Positions 8,310 through 16,967 of a DNA stretch of 64,000 bases are shown in pieces. This DNA comes from an uncultured Muribaculaceae bacterium (GTDB taxonomy: Bacteria; Bacteroidota; Bacteroidia; Bacteroidales; Muribaculaceae): the NCBI GenBank assembly GCA_910578805.1, contig CAJTRS010000002.1:69457-133456 (forward strand), written 5' to 3'. Each line of letters begins with the position of its first letter. The stretch's first letter is position 1. The notes under the pieces were generated by a model, which saw only the letters and a program-made list of their open reading frames with translations, did no database searches and was not told where the DNA came from. Made by a program: the position numbers and the translations under genes.

Positions 8310-9274
8310 TGTTCAACCCAGTTGGAGTTATATGTCTTGTGGTGAGTTTTTGATCTTGATAGTGAATCCTTGTCGGGTACATATACGCGGTAGGTCTTTC
8401 CCTGCTTGTTGGGGAGCGACTTGGCGCGTATCCAGGGATTGTAGTCGCGAAGGGTCATATATGTGATGCCTTGCTGCTTGGCCCAGTCCACCCAGCTTTC
8501 AACAGGCTCGCTTACCTCGACTATCCTGTATCTGAACGGTTGGTACAGGTTATCCTCTGTAAGGCTGTATCCGTAACGCGAGGGGTGTTCCATGATCAGT
8601 TTCATGGCCAGCAGGCGAAACATGTAGCGGGACGTCTCGTCGGTGAGGTACAGGTCATGTGCCGAGGTCACCTGCTGGTCCTCCAGTTCGCGCGATATGC
8701 GGCCCATGCCTCCATTGTAGGAAGCGGCTGCCGATTCCCAGTTGCCATACTTGCGGTAAGCGTTTTTCAGATACCGGCATGCGGCCTCGGTTGCTTTCTC
8801 CACATGGTAGCGTTCGTCCACATAGTCGTTGACTTCAAGACCGTATTCCTTGGCTGTTGCCGGCATGAACTGCCAGAAACCGGCAGCTTTGGCCGGAGAA
8901 TATGCGCGCGGATTGAGATTGCTTTCTATACAGGCCAGATATATAAGGTCGGCGGGCACGCCGTTGGCTTTGAGTATGGGTATGATCACAGGGAAATAGC
9001 GGTTGGCGCGTTTGATGGTGAGCATTGTGTTGCCGTGGGTGTAGGCCATGGCCGAGAGTTCACGGTCGAGACGTTCGTACAGGTCTATACGGTCAAGGTC
9101 TATCGGTGTGTCGGCAAACTTCACTTTCTTTGGTATCAGCGGGCTTACCACTTCGGAAAATTCAGGGTGGGAGCCATGGCGGTCGGCTGCGGTAAGTACG
9201 GGGGTACAGGAAATTACAGAAGCGGCCGCCATGATCATGGCGGCTATGATGGGAGTGTGGTGTGGCATAGACAT
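8306..9274 (-). CDS. Lytic transglycosylase (SLT/MltD type), lipoprotein
   Basis: This 322-residue periplasmic enzyme is predicted to cleave peptidoglycan glycan strands, forming 1,6-anhydro ends. The N-terminus has a lipoprotein signal with the lipid Cys at residue 23. The GH23 fold holds the catalytic Glu in ACIESNLNPRAYSP, followed by AAGFWQFMPATAKEYG and the later AAASYNGGMGRIS. There is no LysM repeat, unlike the second transglycosylase at 46.9 kb. An alternative ATG two codons in (9268) is possible. It overlaps uvrA by 4 bases and lies 12 bases after the type IX cargo gene, so the three genes probably share a transcript. Confidence 0.92.
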   Translation of the reverse strand: MSMPHHTPIIAAMIMAAASVISCTPVLTAADRHGSHPEFSEVVSPLIPKKVKFADTPIDLDRIDLYERLDRELSAMAYTHGNTMLTIKRANRYFPVIIPILKANGVPADLIYLACIESNLNPRAYSPAKAAGFWQFMPATAKEYGLEVNDYVDERYHVEKATEAACRYLKNAYRKYGNWESAAASYNGGMGRISRELEDQQVTSAHDLYLTDETSRYMFRLLAMKLIMEHPSRYGYSLTEDNLYQPFRYRIVEVSEPVESWVDWAKQQGITYMTLRDYNPWIRAKSLPNKQGKTYRVYVPDKDSLSRSKTHHKTYNSNWVEQ

Positions 9275-9286
9275 AGATTCAGGGAG

Positions 9287-10609
9287 TTAGTTTTTGTAGT
9301 TTACAATGTTGATATCGCCGCTGAGATCATATTCTTTTCCGTCGGCACCGGTGGCTTTGATAACATAGTAATATACGCCTGCCGGCACGAATTTTCCTCC
9401 GTGACGTCCGTCCCAGCCTTGCGACGGGTCATGGAATTCGGTCATTTTTTCACCCCAGCGGTTGAATATATAACATTCGAATCGTATAATTGATTTATAG
9501 CTTACTTTCCATTCGTCATTGACTCCCGGACTTCCCTGCGGGGAAAATGCGTTGGGACATGACAGCCTTGACTCTCCGATGTTGACTGTGAATGTCTCGC
9601 TGAAATATTCGCATGTTCCTGAGGCATTGGCTGCCATGAAGCGTATATATGAGGTGCCCATGTTGTGAAATGTGTGGGTAAAGTCCGGCGATGAGTTACT
9701 GTAGGTGATGTCTTCGAAATCCGGGCCGTCGGACATCTGCCATTCGGTGAATATGGCGGCATCGGTAGGTATGGCCGTAAAGGTTATCTCCATGGGCGCT
9801 GATCCTCCGAGATTTTCATCGGAGCCGATCTCGTTGTCGGCAGTGTGCACTGTCTTTTCTGCTTTGACTATGGCACTTACCGATTCGGCGGTGAACATAG
9901 GCGAGGTTATGTCACGTTCCATGCCCCACTGACGCAGAAACCTGTCGCCCGACAGATGAAATGATGTGTTGAACAGAGGCGGGGCTATGTTGATTGTCGA
10001 TTCGATGTACTGTAACTCCTCGGTTACGTTTTCCTGCGAGTAACGCATGTTGTCGTAGTCAGGCACAAGTGTGGTGTAGGATAGCTGTATGCCACGAGAA
10101 AGAGTGCATGCCCGGCCGTTGATGGAATAGTAGGTTATCCGGCCGGCCGAACCTTCGGTGGCTATGAATGTGCGGTCGCAGTTCTGCTCCGGCGGAAAGT
10201 ACATGGCGTTTATGTCAAACTGATGGCGGCTGTAGTCCACTACCCAAAAGTAATATGTGCTGCCGTTTTCAGTAACGGCATATCCCATGTCGGATTGCAG
10301 ATGGTTGAGTGTCACCTCTCTGCCTGATCTGGTAATGTCCCCAGGCGGAACATCTTCGGCGTGTGCCGCTCCGAGATATCCGAACGTCTGCCAAGTCACT
10401 GCCGATGATGCCGATGATGCGGTATATACGGCTTTGCAGTTTCTTGTGTCGAAGAGCACAAGCACCTGGTCAAGCCCTGTACTTGCCTCCGGAGTCTCTG
10501 CGACTATCTGATGTGACGAGCCTGTGATGCGAAGGGGTGAGGCTATGGCGCGGACTGTGGCCGATATTATCAGCGCAGACAGGAGCATACAGATGCGGGT
10601 TGTGGTCAT
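9287..10609 (-). CDS. Type IX secretion cargo with C-terminal type B sorting domain
   Basis: This 440-residue secreted protein has a signal peptide ending near RAIASP. The last 85 residues match the gliding-motility-associated C-terminal (type B) domain: NAFSPQGSPGVNDEW, then FNRWGEKM, GWDGRHGGKFVPAGVYYYV and a final NIVNYKN. That domain directs export through the type IX system in Bacteroidota. The middle includes a PKD-like segment (HTFHNMGTSYIRFMAANASG). The start at 10609 gives a clean signal peptide, and a longer frame upstream does not. The rest of the protein is not recognised. Confidence 0.85.
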   Translation of the reverse strand: MTTTRICMLLSALIISATVRAIASPLRITGSSHQIVAETPEASTGLDQVLVLFDTRNCKAVYTASSASSAVTWQTFGYLGAAHAEDVPPGDITRSGREVTLNHLQSDMGYAVTENGSTYYFWVVDYSRHQFDINAMYFPPEQNCDRTFIATEGSAGRITYYSINGRACTLSRGIQLSYTTLVPDYDNMRYSQENVTEELQYIESTINIAPPLFNTSFHLSGDRFLRQWGMERDITSPMFTAESVSAIVKAEKTVHTADNEIGSDENLGGSAPMEITFTAIPTDAAIFTEWQMSDGPDFEDITYSNSSPDFTHTFHNMGTSYIRFMAANASGTCEYFSETFTVNIGESRLSCPNAFSPQGSPGVNDEWKVSYKSIIRFECYIFNRWGEKMTEFHDPSQGWDGRHGGKFVPAGVYYYVIKATGADGKEYDLSGDINIVNYKN

Positions 10610-10641
10610 GGAGTGTTGATGGCTGGTTGTTTCGTAATCCG

Positions 10642-10649
10642 CAAATATA
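10642..10649 (-). promoter_or_regulatory. -7 box upstream of the type IX cargo gene
   Basis: CAAATATA on the plus strand reads TATATTTG on the minus strand, a consensus Bacteroidota -7 element 33 bases before the ATG. It may drive the cargo-transglycosylase-uvrA-porin run. No clear -33 element was seen. Confidence 0.45.
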
Positions 10650-10741
10650 CGAAATTTACGCGACAATTCTGTGGTTACTGCTGTGGTGGCAGGTGTTAAA
10701 TGCGGTTAAGTGCCGGTTGAATGAAGATGTTAATGGCGGGG

Positions 10742-11461
10742 TTATGGCGCGGTTGTTTTGCCGTCAGGTCTGGTGCGTCCGAATGCATGGGTGAAATACA
10801 CGGTGAATACGGGAAACAGTATCAGCCCTTCGGCGGAGAGTACCACTCCGAGCACTTTGCCGGTAGGAGTCACCGGATTTATGCTTGAGCCGCAAGTGGT
10901 CATCTGCATCACAGAGTACCACAGTGCCTCCCAGTAGTCGGTAACACCCGGATTGACGGTATGTTCCTCTACGTAAAACATCAGGCTCAGAAAATAGAGT
11001 GTGGCCACGAGCATGATGATGTAGGCACCGAACATGGAGTTAATCCAGTTTTTCGACATGAATCCCCACATTACGGCAAGGACGAATGCGGCTCTGAGCA
11101 TGGGGAGCAGCCGCAGCAGGTAATAGGCCTGAGACGACAGGTGCAGGTCATAATGGTGGATAATGGAAATGTAGGGAATGCAGATTATGATGAAAATGGC
11201 GTTTCTCAGCAGGAAACGGCCTTTTTGGTGCGACAGCAGGAATTCCACAAAAATCTCTGTAAGAAAGAACAGGTATATCCAGAACTGAATTTTCAGATAG
11301 CGCGGACTTGTCACAAACGATATGTTGAGCAGTGTATCGTAAGTGATGTACGCAATCATAGCCACAGATGCGGCCAGTACCGACAGATGCAGTGCCAGCA
11401 TTATGCGGGCAGTCACTGTGTGACTGCCGTGCGACGGATCGGTGGGTGAAACGGCTGACAT
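10742..11461 (-). CDS. Voltage-gated-like ion channel with atypical selectivity filter
   Basis: This 239-residue membrane protein has about six hydrophobic helices and a pore loop before the last one (EALWYSVMQMTTCGSSINPVT). The pore helix and the downstream PVTPTGK match the K+ channel fold, but the filter reads TTCGSSI where canonical channels have TTVGYGD, so the GYG signature is lost. The fourth segment has few regular arginines, so voltage sensing is doubtful. It is placed in the inner membrane, and ion selectivity cannot be predicted. The ATG starts immediately after the rlmB terminator hairpin, so it must be transcribed by read-through or its own close promoter. Confidence 0.8.
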   Translation of the reverse strand: MSAVSPTDPSHGSHTVTARIMLALHLSVLAASVAMIAYITYDTLLNISFVTSPRYLKIQFWIYLFFLTEIFVEFLLSHQKGRFLLRNAIFIIICIPYISIIHHYDLHLSSQAYYLLRLLPMLRAAFVLAVMWGFMSKNWINSMFGAYIIMLVATLYFLSLMFYVEEHTVNPGVTDYWEALWYSVMQMTTCGSSINPVTPTGKVLGVVLSAEGLILFPVFTVYFTHAFGRTRPDGKTTAP

Positions 11462-11464
11462 AAT

Positions 11465-11503
11465 AAAAAGCGCTGTAAATAACTGTATTTACAACGCTTT
11501 TTG
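11465..11503 (-). terminator. Terminator of rlmB
   Basis: AAAAAGCG-TGTAAAT pairs with ATTTACA-CGCTTTTT around a short loop. A/T runs on both sides make it bidirectional in form. It lies between the rlmB stop and the ion channel start, both on the minus strand. Confidence 0.75.
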
Positions 11504-11535
11504 TGTCGCAGATGTTTCTAAGCTGTTGCCGGTCT

Positions 11536-12291
11536 TTACATCACTTCCAGATTGGCCAGCAGGCGCTGGCGTACCACTTCATACATGAGCACGCCCGCAG
11601 CGACCGATACGTTGAGTGATGCTATGTGGCCAAACATGGGTATGGACACGAATGTGTCACACTTGCGGAGCACTTCAGGTGATATGCCTGTGTCCTCGGA
11701 GCCGAGCACAAGTGCTGTAGGCACAGTGTAATCGGCTGTTGTGTAGTTTATGTCGGCTTTCTCGGATACGGCCACCACGTTATATCCAGAAGCTTTCAGG
11801 TAGTTGACGGCCGACAGTGTCGATGGCTCGCGGCACACCGGAATATGAAGCAGGGCACCGGCCGAGGTCTTTACGGCGTCGGCTCCTACACTTACGCTTC
11901 CGCGCGATGGTATGACTATGGCATCGACTCCGGCACACTCGCAGGTGCGGGCTATGGCGCCGAAATTGCGTACGTCGGTAATCCCGTCGAGCACTACAAT
12001 GAAGGGCAGCACGCCTGCTTCGTAAAGTTGCGGTACGAGATGGTCGAGCCTGTGGTAAGTCACGGCCGAGAGCATGGCTATCACACCCTGATGGTTTTTA
12101 CGGGTGATCTTGTTGAGTTTCTCTACAGGCACGCGCTGAACCACACAGCCGGCATTGTGTACGGTATCGAACAGTTCGGCGGCTAATTGGCCCGACAGGT
12201 CTTTTTTAATGAATATCTTGTCTATTTCTTTACCGGCGTCAATGGCTTCCATTACGGCGCGGATACCAAATATGTAATTGTCGGGATTCAT
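11536..12291 (-). CDS. rlmB: 23S rRNA (guanosine-2'-O-) methyltransferase RlmB (SpoU family)
   Basis: This 251-residue SAM-dependent SPOUT methyltransferase is predicted to modify 23S rRNA at the G2251 equivalent. An N-terminal RNA-binding domain (residues 1-75, YIFGIRAVMEAI) precedes the knotted domain with DGITDVRNFGAIART, VLGSEDTGIS and FGHIASLNVSVAAGV, the three SpoU motifs in order. Length is typical. It follows recN on the same strand after a 57-base gap and ends at its own terminator. A tRNA 2'-O-methyltransferase of the same family is the main alternative. Confidence 0.9.
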   Translation of the reverse strand: MNPDNYIFGIRAVMEAIDAGKEIDKIFIKKDLSGQLAAELFDTVHNAGCVVQRVPVEKLNKITRKNHQGVIAMLSAVTYHRLDHLVPQLYEAGVLPFIVVLDGITDVRNFGAIARTCECAGVDAIVIPSRGSVSVGADAVKTSAGALLHIPVCREPSTLSAVNYLKASGYNVVAVSEKADINYTTADYTVPTALVLGSEDTGISPEVLRKCDTFVSIPMFGHIASLNVSVAAGVLMYEVVRQRLLANLEVM

Positions 12292-12348
12292 GATTGTGAG
12301 TTGGTGTTGAATAATATATGGGGTTGGTTATGGGTGATATAGCATATG

Positions 12349-14013
12349 TCAGATTGAAGAGGCCAGTAGTTCTCGGGCGTTGGCGCGTGCTGCATCGCTC
12401 ACAGGATCGCCGCTGAGCATCAGGGCCAGTTCGTCTATGCGTTCTTCCCGGGTCAGCCGGGCTATACGTGTGTGGGTGGCGTGTTCGTCATCGGCTTTGA
12501 ACACCTTGTAGTGGTGCGCTCCTTTTGCCGCCACCTGTGGCAGATGGGTTATGGCTATAACCTGAAGGCTGGCTGACATGTCCTGCATGAGCTGTCCCAT
12601 GCGGGAGGCAACTTCTCCCGACACGCCGGTATCCACTTCGTCGAATACTATGGAGGGAAGCTGTATCCTGTCGGCAATGATCGCTTTTATGCAGAGCATG
12701 AGGCGTGATATCTCACCACCGGAGGCTGCCCCGTTAACAGGTATGGGTGTCTGGTTCTTATTGAATGCGAAGCGGAATTCAACATTGTCTATGCCTGTGG
12801 GGCCGAGATCGGTTGTGGTCACATCGATTTCGCAGTGCAGGTTCTTCATTCCAAGCGGGGTGGCTGCCTCTTTCAGGTTTCGGGCAAATTCCAGTGCGGC
12901 ATGCCGTCGTGTCTCAGATATGGTTTTGGCTGCTTCAATGGCTATGCGGTGTGCGCGCCGGGCTTCTTTCTCAAGGTCGGCGATCATGGCCGGAGCGTCA
13001 TCGATACGTTGCAGTCTCGACCTGAGGTTGTCGCGGATTTCAATCAGTTGTTGCGGCGATTCCACGTGGTGCCGGCGCATGAATGAATGGAGCTCGGATA
13101 TGCGGTTGTCTATATCGTCGAGGTCGTCAGGATCGGCTCCCGTTTCCGAATACATGCGCGATAAGGTTTCATTGATGTCGTTTATCTCCACCAATATGTC
13201 GCTGATGCGTCCAGGGATATTGTCATTCCCGGGCAATACCTGTTCGAGTTCGTCACATGATGTCTGTACGGACTGGAGCAGCGACAGGGTGTTGACATTG
13301 CCTTCCGACAGAGCTTCGAGCGCATCATGCAGATGGCGCTTTATGTCGGCGCTGCCTGCAATCAGTTCACGGTCATGTTCTAATTGGGCCAGTTCATCGG
13401 GCTGGGGATTGAGTTCTTCAAGCTGGTTCAGCTGATAGGCCATGAATTCCGAGTTCTCCTTGTCACGCGCTATTGCCGCTTTAGTGAGTTTGAGACGTCG
13501 CAACGCTTCGCGGAATCGGGAGTAGAGAACGTCGTATTCCTTAAGCCGGCCTGTGTTTTCGGCGAGGGAGTCGATGATGGTGCGCTGGAAGTCGGGAGAT
13601 GCGAGAAGCTGGTTCTGATGCTGGGAGTGTATGTCGATGAGCCGAAGCCCTATGCTTTGCATCTGCGCAAGGGTTACCGGTGAATCATTGATGAAAGCCC
13701 GCGAACGCCCCGATGGAGATATCTCGCGACGCAGTATGCACTGGTTGTCGTCCCACTCTATGTCGGATTCCATGCAGTATCGGTGCAACTGTTCGTTGCC
13801 GGTTACGTCAAAGGTGCATTCGATCACCGATTTGCTGTCGGTGCGGCGTATGGCTTTTGAGTCGGCTCTGCCTCCGAGCAGCATTGTTATGGCTCCGAGT
13901 ATTATCGATTTTCCGGCTCCCGTTTCGCCGGTTATTATATTGAGACCGCTATGGAAATCTATGTCCATGGCATCGATCAGGGCATAGTTGGATATGTGGA
14001 GTGATTCAAGCAT
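12349..14013 (-). CDS. recN: DNA repair protein RecN
   Basis: This 554-residue SMC-like ATPase acts in double-strand-break repair. Walker A GETGAGKS is at residues 29-36, long coiled-coil arms occupy about 150-370, and the C-terminal ATPase half has ASGGEISRLMLCIK and Walker B SIVFDEVDTGVSGEVA. Length fits the family. The gene is 12 bases downstream of the PorD gene, in the order exonuclease, coaBC, porD, recN found in many Bacteroidota. Confidence 0.96.
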   Translation of the reverse strand: MLESLHISNYALIDAMDIDFHSGLNIITGETGAGKSIILGAITMLLGGRADSKAIRRTDSKSVIECTFDVTGNEQLHRYCMESDIEWDDNQCILRREISPSGRSRAFINDSPVTLAQMQSIGLRLIDIHSQHQNQLLASPDFQRTIIDSLAENTGRLKEYDVLYSRFREALRRLKLTKAAIARDKENSEFMAYQLNQLEELNPQPDELAQLEHDRELIAGSADIKRHLHDALEALSEGNVNTLSLLQSVQTSCDELEQVLPGNDNIPGRISDILVEINDINETLSRMYSETGADPDDLDDIDNRISELHSFMRRHHVESPQQLIEIRDNLRSRLQRIDDAPAMIADLEKEARRAHRIAIEAAKTISETRRHAALEFARNLKEAATPLGMKNLHCEIDVTTTDLGPTGIDNVEFRFAFNKNQTPIPVNGAASGGEISRLMLCIKAIIADRIQLPSIVFDEVDTGVSGEVASRMGQLMQDMSASLQVIAITHLPQVAAKGAHHYKVFKADDEHATHTRIARLTREERIDELALMLSGDPVSDAARANARELLASSI

Positions 14014-14025
14014 GTGTAGGGGCGG

Positions 14026-14958
14026 TTAGCGGGTTTCCGGTGGATTCTTTATTTTGTCGAGGCGGGAGTGCTCGGCAGGATACAGATCCATGAGCAGTTG
14101 CCACACACCGTCACGCTCCGACTGGGAGCCTTTGCTGTAAACGTTGACCAGTTCGTCGAGTTTGGCATCGCGCCACATGGACAATCCTACCGACATAGGC
14201 GCCGAGGAGTATATCTTGCCTAAAGTAGAGAGGGCTTCGGTGATGGTGGCACGGCCTTTGTCGGGGCTTACCGACATCTCGTCAAGTCCACGGCGGTGGT
14301 ATTTGTAGATCATGTCGCGAATGGCAGTGGTGTTGGGATCGGTGAACGCTGAGAGCACAGCCGAGCGGTTGCGGTTGTCCTCAAATGCTTTCCAACCGAC
14401 TTCGCCAGATGACTGGGCTAACTGCACTATGGTCTGCAGACGCTCAAAATAAGGCTGTCCGCCACGGGGCGAGAATGAATCGAAATCGATGGCTAGTATC
14501 AGGTAGGCGTAATAATTGAGAATTGCCGTTAGGTTGCTCTCCATGTTGGTCTCGGAGAAGACAAGCGGTTCATGCTCGCGGTAGGAGAATTCTATCTTGT
14601 TGTCTTTGAAATTTATAAGAGTGGTGGTGTAGGAACTGTTGTAAACCGGACGTGACGACTGTATCTGCAGGTCGCCTTTCACCACATCGTCGGTATATTC
14701 GGTAATGGTGAAAAAAAGACGGCATTCGATCTTCTCGTTTGGCGAGAAGTTGGCATTGGTGAATTTTGTGGTGTTCATGTAGTCATTGACTGCTTGTTGG
14801 AGAGTCTCGAACACCTGTTCGTTGCCCTGTACCTGGCTGGAGTTTACCTCCACGGTGCAGTTTAATTCCTGTGCCGTCAGGCCAAATGCAGCCGCCGCGC
14901 ATAGAAACATGAACAGTAAGCGTAGTCTGAATCCGGATATGTCTGTCATAGGCGGCAT
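14026..14958 (-). CDS. DUF4835 protein, PorD-type type IX secretion factor
   Basis: This 310-residue secreted or periplasmic protein has a signal peptide ending at GLTAQELNC. Segments QVFETLQQAVNDYMNTTKFT and SYTTTLINFKDN are typical of the DUF4835 family, which current annotation names type IX secretion protein PorD. Its molecular role is not settled. The start overlaps the coaBC stop by 13 bases (ATG at 14949 would overlap by 4), so translation is coupled. Together with the type B cargo protein and GldB it implies a functional type IX system encoded elsewhere. Confidence 0.85.
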   Translation of the reverse strand: MPPMTDISGFRLRLLFMFLCAAAAFGLTAQELNCTVEVNSSQVQGNEQVFETLQQAVNDYMNTTKFTNANFSPNEKIECRLFFTITEYTDDVVKGDLQIQSSRPVYNSSYTTTLINFKDNKIEFSYREHEPLVFSETNMESNLTAILNYYAYLILAIDFDSFSPRGGQPYFERLQTIVQLAQSSGEVGWKAFEDNRNRSAVLSAFTDPNTTAIRDMIYKYHRRGLDEMSVSPDKGRATITEALSTLGKIYSSAPMSVGLSMWRDAKLDELVNVYSKGSQSERDGVWQLLMDLYPAEHSRLDKIKNPPETR

Positions 14959-16142
14959 ACGGCTTTCATTATATCTTCGGCTACTTCGCTTTTGGGTTTA
15001 AGAGGGAATCCTGCGGTCTGACCGGAAGCCGTGATCAGAGTGATCTTGTTGGTATCGGTTCCGAATCCTGCATCGGCATCGCGCAATGAGTTCAGTACTA
15101 TCATGTCAAGATTTTTGGAGAGGAGTTTCTTGCGGGCATTTTCGGCTTCGTTGTCGGTTTCAAGGGCAAATCCGACAAGAATCTGTCCTGGACGCTTTCG
15201 GGCTCCGAGGGTGGCGGCGATGTCGGGGTTTTTCACAAGGTGAAGCACAGGCGGCTCCTGTGATTCGCGTTTGATTTTGGATTGCCGGGGATCGGCAGGG
15301 GCATAATCGGCAACCGCGGCGCTCATTATGGCAATGTCGCTTTCGGGGAACAGAGTGAGGCATTCGCCGCACATCTCTTTGGCCGATTCCACGCGTATTA
15401 CTTTTACGCCTGTTTCTTTCGGGGTCACGGACACGGGACCGCTCACCACTGTCACGTCGGCGCCCATTCGGGCGGCGGCATCGGCGATAGCATAGCCCAT
15501 TTTGCCTGTAGAGAAATTGCCTATGAACCTTACGGGGTCTATGCGCTCGTAGGTCGGTCCGGCAGTGATAAGCACTTTTTTGCCTTTGAGTGAATGTCCT
15601 GCGCTGAAGAAATCATCAAGAATCTCCACAATGCGTTCAGGTTCCTCCATGCGTCCTTTGCCCACAAGGTGGCTTGCCAGTTCGCCGGCAGCCGGTTCGA
15701 TGATGTGGTTGCCGTAGGACCGGAGCAGTTCCAGATTTCGGGTGGTGGAGGGGTGTGCCATCATGTCGAGGTCCATGGCCGGAGCTATGAACACGGGGGC
15801 TTTTGCCGACAGGTAGGAGGTGACGAGCATATTGTCGGCCACTCCGTGGGCCATTTTGGCTATGGTGCAAGCCGTGGCGGGGGCTATAACCATGGCATCG
15901 GCCCACAGGCCGAGATCGACGTGGCTGTGCCACTCGCCGGTGTTGGCGGTGAAGAAGTCGCATATCACAGGCTTGCCGCTCAGTGCCGACAGAGTTACCG
16001 GGGTGATGAACTCCTTTCCGGAAGGGGTGATCACTACCTGCACTTCCGCTCCGCGCTTGACTAAAAGCCGGAGCAGTGTCACGGACTTGTAGGCGGCTAT
16101 GCCGCCGGTGATTCCGAGTAATATGTGTTTGCCAGAAAGCAT
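14946..16142 (-). CDS. coaBC: Bifunctional phosphopantothenoylcysteine decarboxylase / phosphopantothenate-cysteine ligase
   Basis: This 398-residue enzyme carries out two steps of coenzyme A synthesis. The N-terminal flavoprotein CoaC domain starts MLSGKHILLGITGGIAAYKS and has the active-site His in WHSHVDLG, the APATACTIAKMAHGVADN segment, and FIAPAMDLDM. The C-terminal CoaB domain starts near KKVLITAGPTYERIDPVRFI and includes NFSTGKMGYAIADAA and SAAVADYAP. Length is normal. The gene lies 19 bases after the exonuclease gene. Confidence 0.97.
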   Translation of the reverse strand: MLSGKHILLGITGGIAAYKSVTLLRLLVKRGAEVQVVITPSGKEFITPVTLSALSGKPVICDFFTANTGEWHSHVDLGLWADAMVIAPATACTIAKMAHGVADNMLVTSYLSAKAPVFIAPAMDLDMMAHPSTTRNLELLRSYGNHIIEPAAGELASHLVGKGRMEEPERIVEILDDFFSAGHSLKGKKVLITAGPTYERIDPVRFIGNFSTGKMGYAIADAAARMGADVTVVSGPVSVTPKETGVKVIRVESAKEMCGECLTLFPESDIAIMSAAVADYAPADPRQSKIKRESQEPPVLHLVKNPDIAATLGARKRPGQILVGFALETDNEAENARKKLLSKNLDMIVLNSLRDADAGFGTDTNKITLITASGQTAGFPLKPKSEVAEDIMKAVCRL

Positions 16143-16161
16143 TTGTGTCTAAGTCTTTCGT

Positions 16162-16944
16162 TTAACAGTTCTTTCGCTTGTCCTGATCTATGCGCAGCCG
16201 GATACGCGCGAAAGCGTCCTTGGTGTTCTGGGGAAAATCGCCCTGCATGATCCAGCTGTAGTAGCCCGGATCGGTGCGGAGCACCTGTTCGGCCGGTTTC
16301 CCTTTATATTTGCCGAAATTGATGGTCTCGACACGGTTGTCATCATATATCAGGCGTCCGGCTATATCCACATTGCGTGTGTGGCATGAATATTCCGAAA
16401 GGGCTTTGATGTCGTTGGGCAGGTCGGGGTAACGGTCGAGTTGGGCTTTGAGCACCTCGTAAGTGGCACGGGTGTCGGCGCTTGCCGAATGTGCGTCCGT
16501 AAGGTCCCTATCGCAGTAAAACCGGTAGGCAGCGGTCAGATTGCGCGGCTCGCGTTTGTGGAATATGGTCTGCACATCTATGAAACGTGTGCCTGATATG
16601 TCGAAATTTATATTCGCACGGTTGAATTCCTCCAGTAGCAACGGTATGTCAAACCGGTTGGAATTGAATCCGGCTATGTCGCAGTCTTTGAACATTATGG
16701 CCAAATCCTTGGCTATCTGTCGGAATGTCGGCTCATCGGCCACATCGGCATCGGTTATGTGGTGTACTTCTGTGGCCTCGGCCGGAATCGGCATTTCAGG
16801 ATTGATGCGCCGTGTGCGTTCGATCTCCTCTCCGTCGGGCATTATTTTGATCACGGAAATCTCCACTATGCGGTCATGTGTGATGTTGGTGCCGGTGGTC
16901 TCGAGATCAAAGAATATTATGGGACGAGTCAGTCTTAAATCCAT
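16162..16944 (-). CDS. DnaQ-like DEDDh 3'-5' exonuclease
   Basis: This 260-residue protein has Exo I FFDLETTGTN (Asp/Glu near residues 11-13), Exo II in CDIAGFNSNRFDIPLL, and Exo III HSASADTRATYEV, so it belongs to the His-containing DEDDh class. A C-terminal segment (INFGKYKGKPAEQVL, GYYSWIMQGDF) is the small domain common to Bacteroidota members. It lies 23 bases downstream of dnaN in the usual order and probably supplies proofreading or repair nuclease activity, although this has not been shown for this family. PolC-type epsilon function is possible. Confidence 0.9.
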   Translation of the reverse strand: MDLRLTRPIIFFDLETTGTNITHDRIVEISVIKIMPDGEEIERTRRINPEMPIPAEATEVHHITDADVADEPTFRQIAKDLAIMFKDCDIAGFNSNRFDIPLLLEEFNRANINFDISGTRFIDVQTIFHKREPRNLTAAYRFYCDRDLTDAHSASADTRATYEVLKAQLDRYPDLPNDIKALSEYSCHTRNVDIAGRLIYDDNRVETINFGKYKGKPAEQVLRTDPGYYSWIMQGDFPQNTKDAFARIRLRIDQDKRKNC

Positions 16945-16967
16945 TTCCTTTTCTGAATAAGCAGTTG

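Noticed and set aside
8471..9493. Plus-strand open frame of 340 codons
   Set aside because: It is antisense to the lytic transglycosylase and the type IX cargo gene, both with clear motifs. The long frame reflects GC-rich third positions on the other strand.
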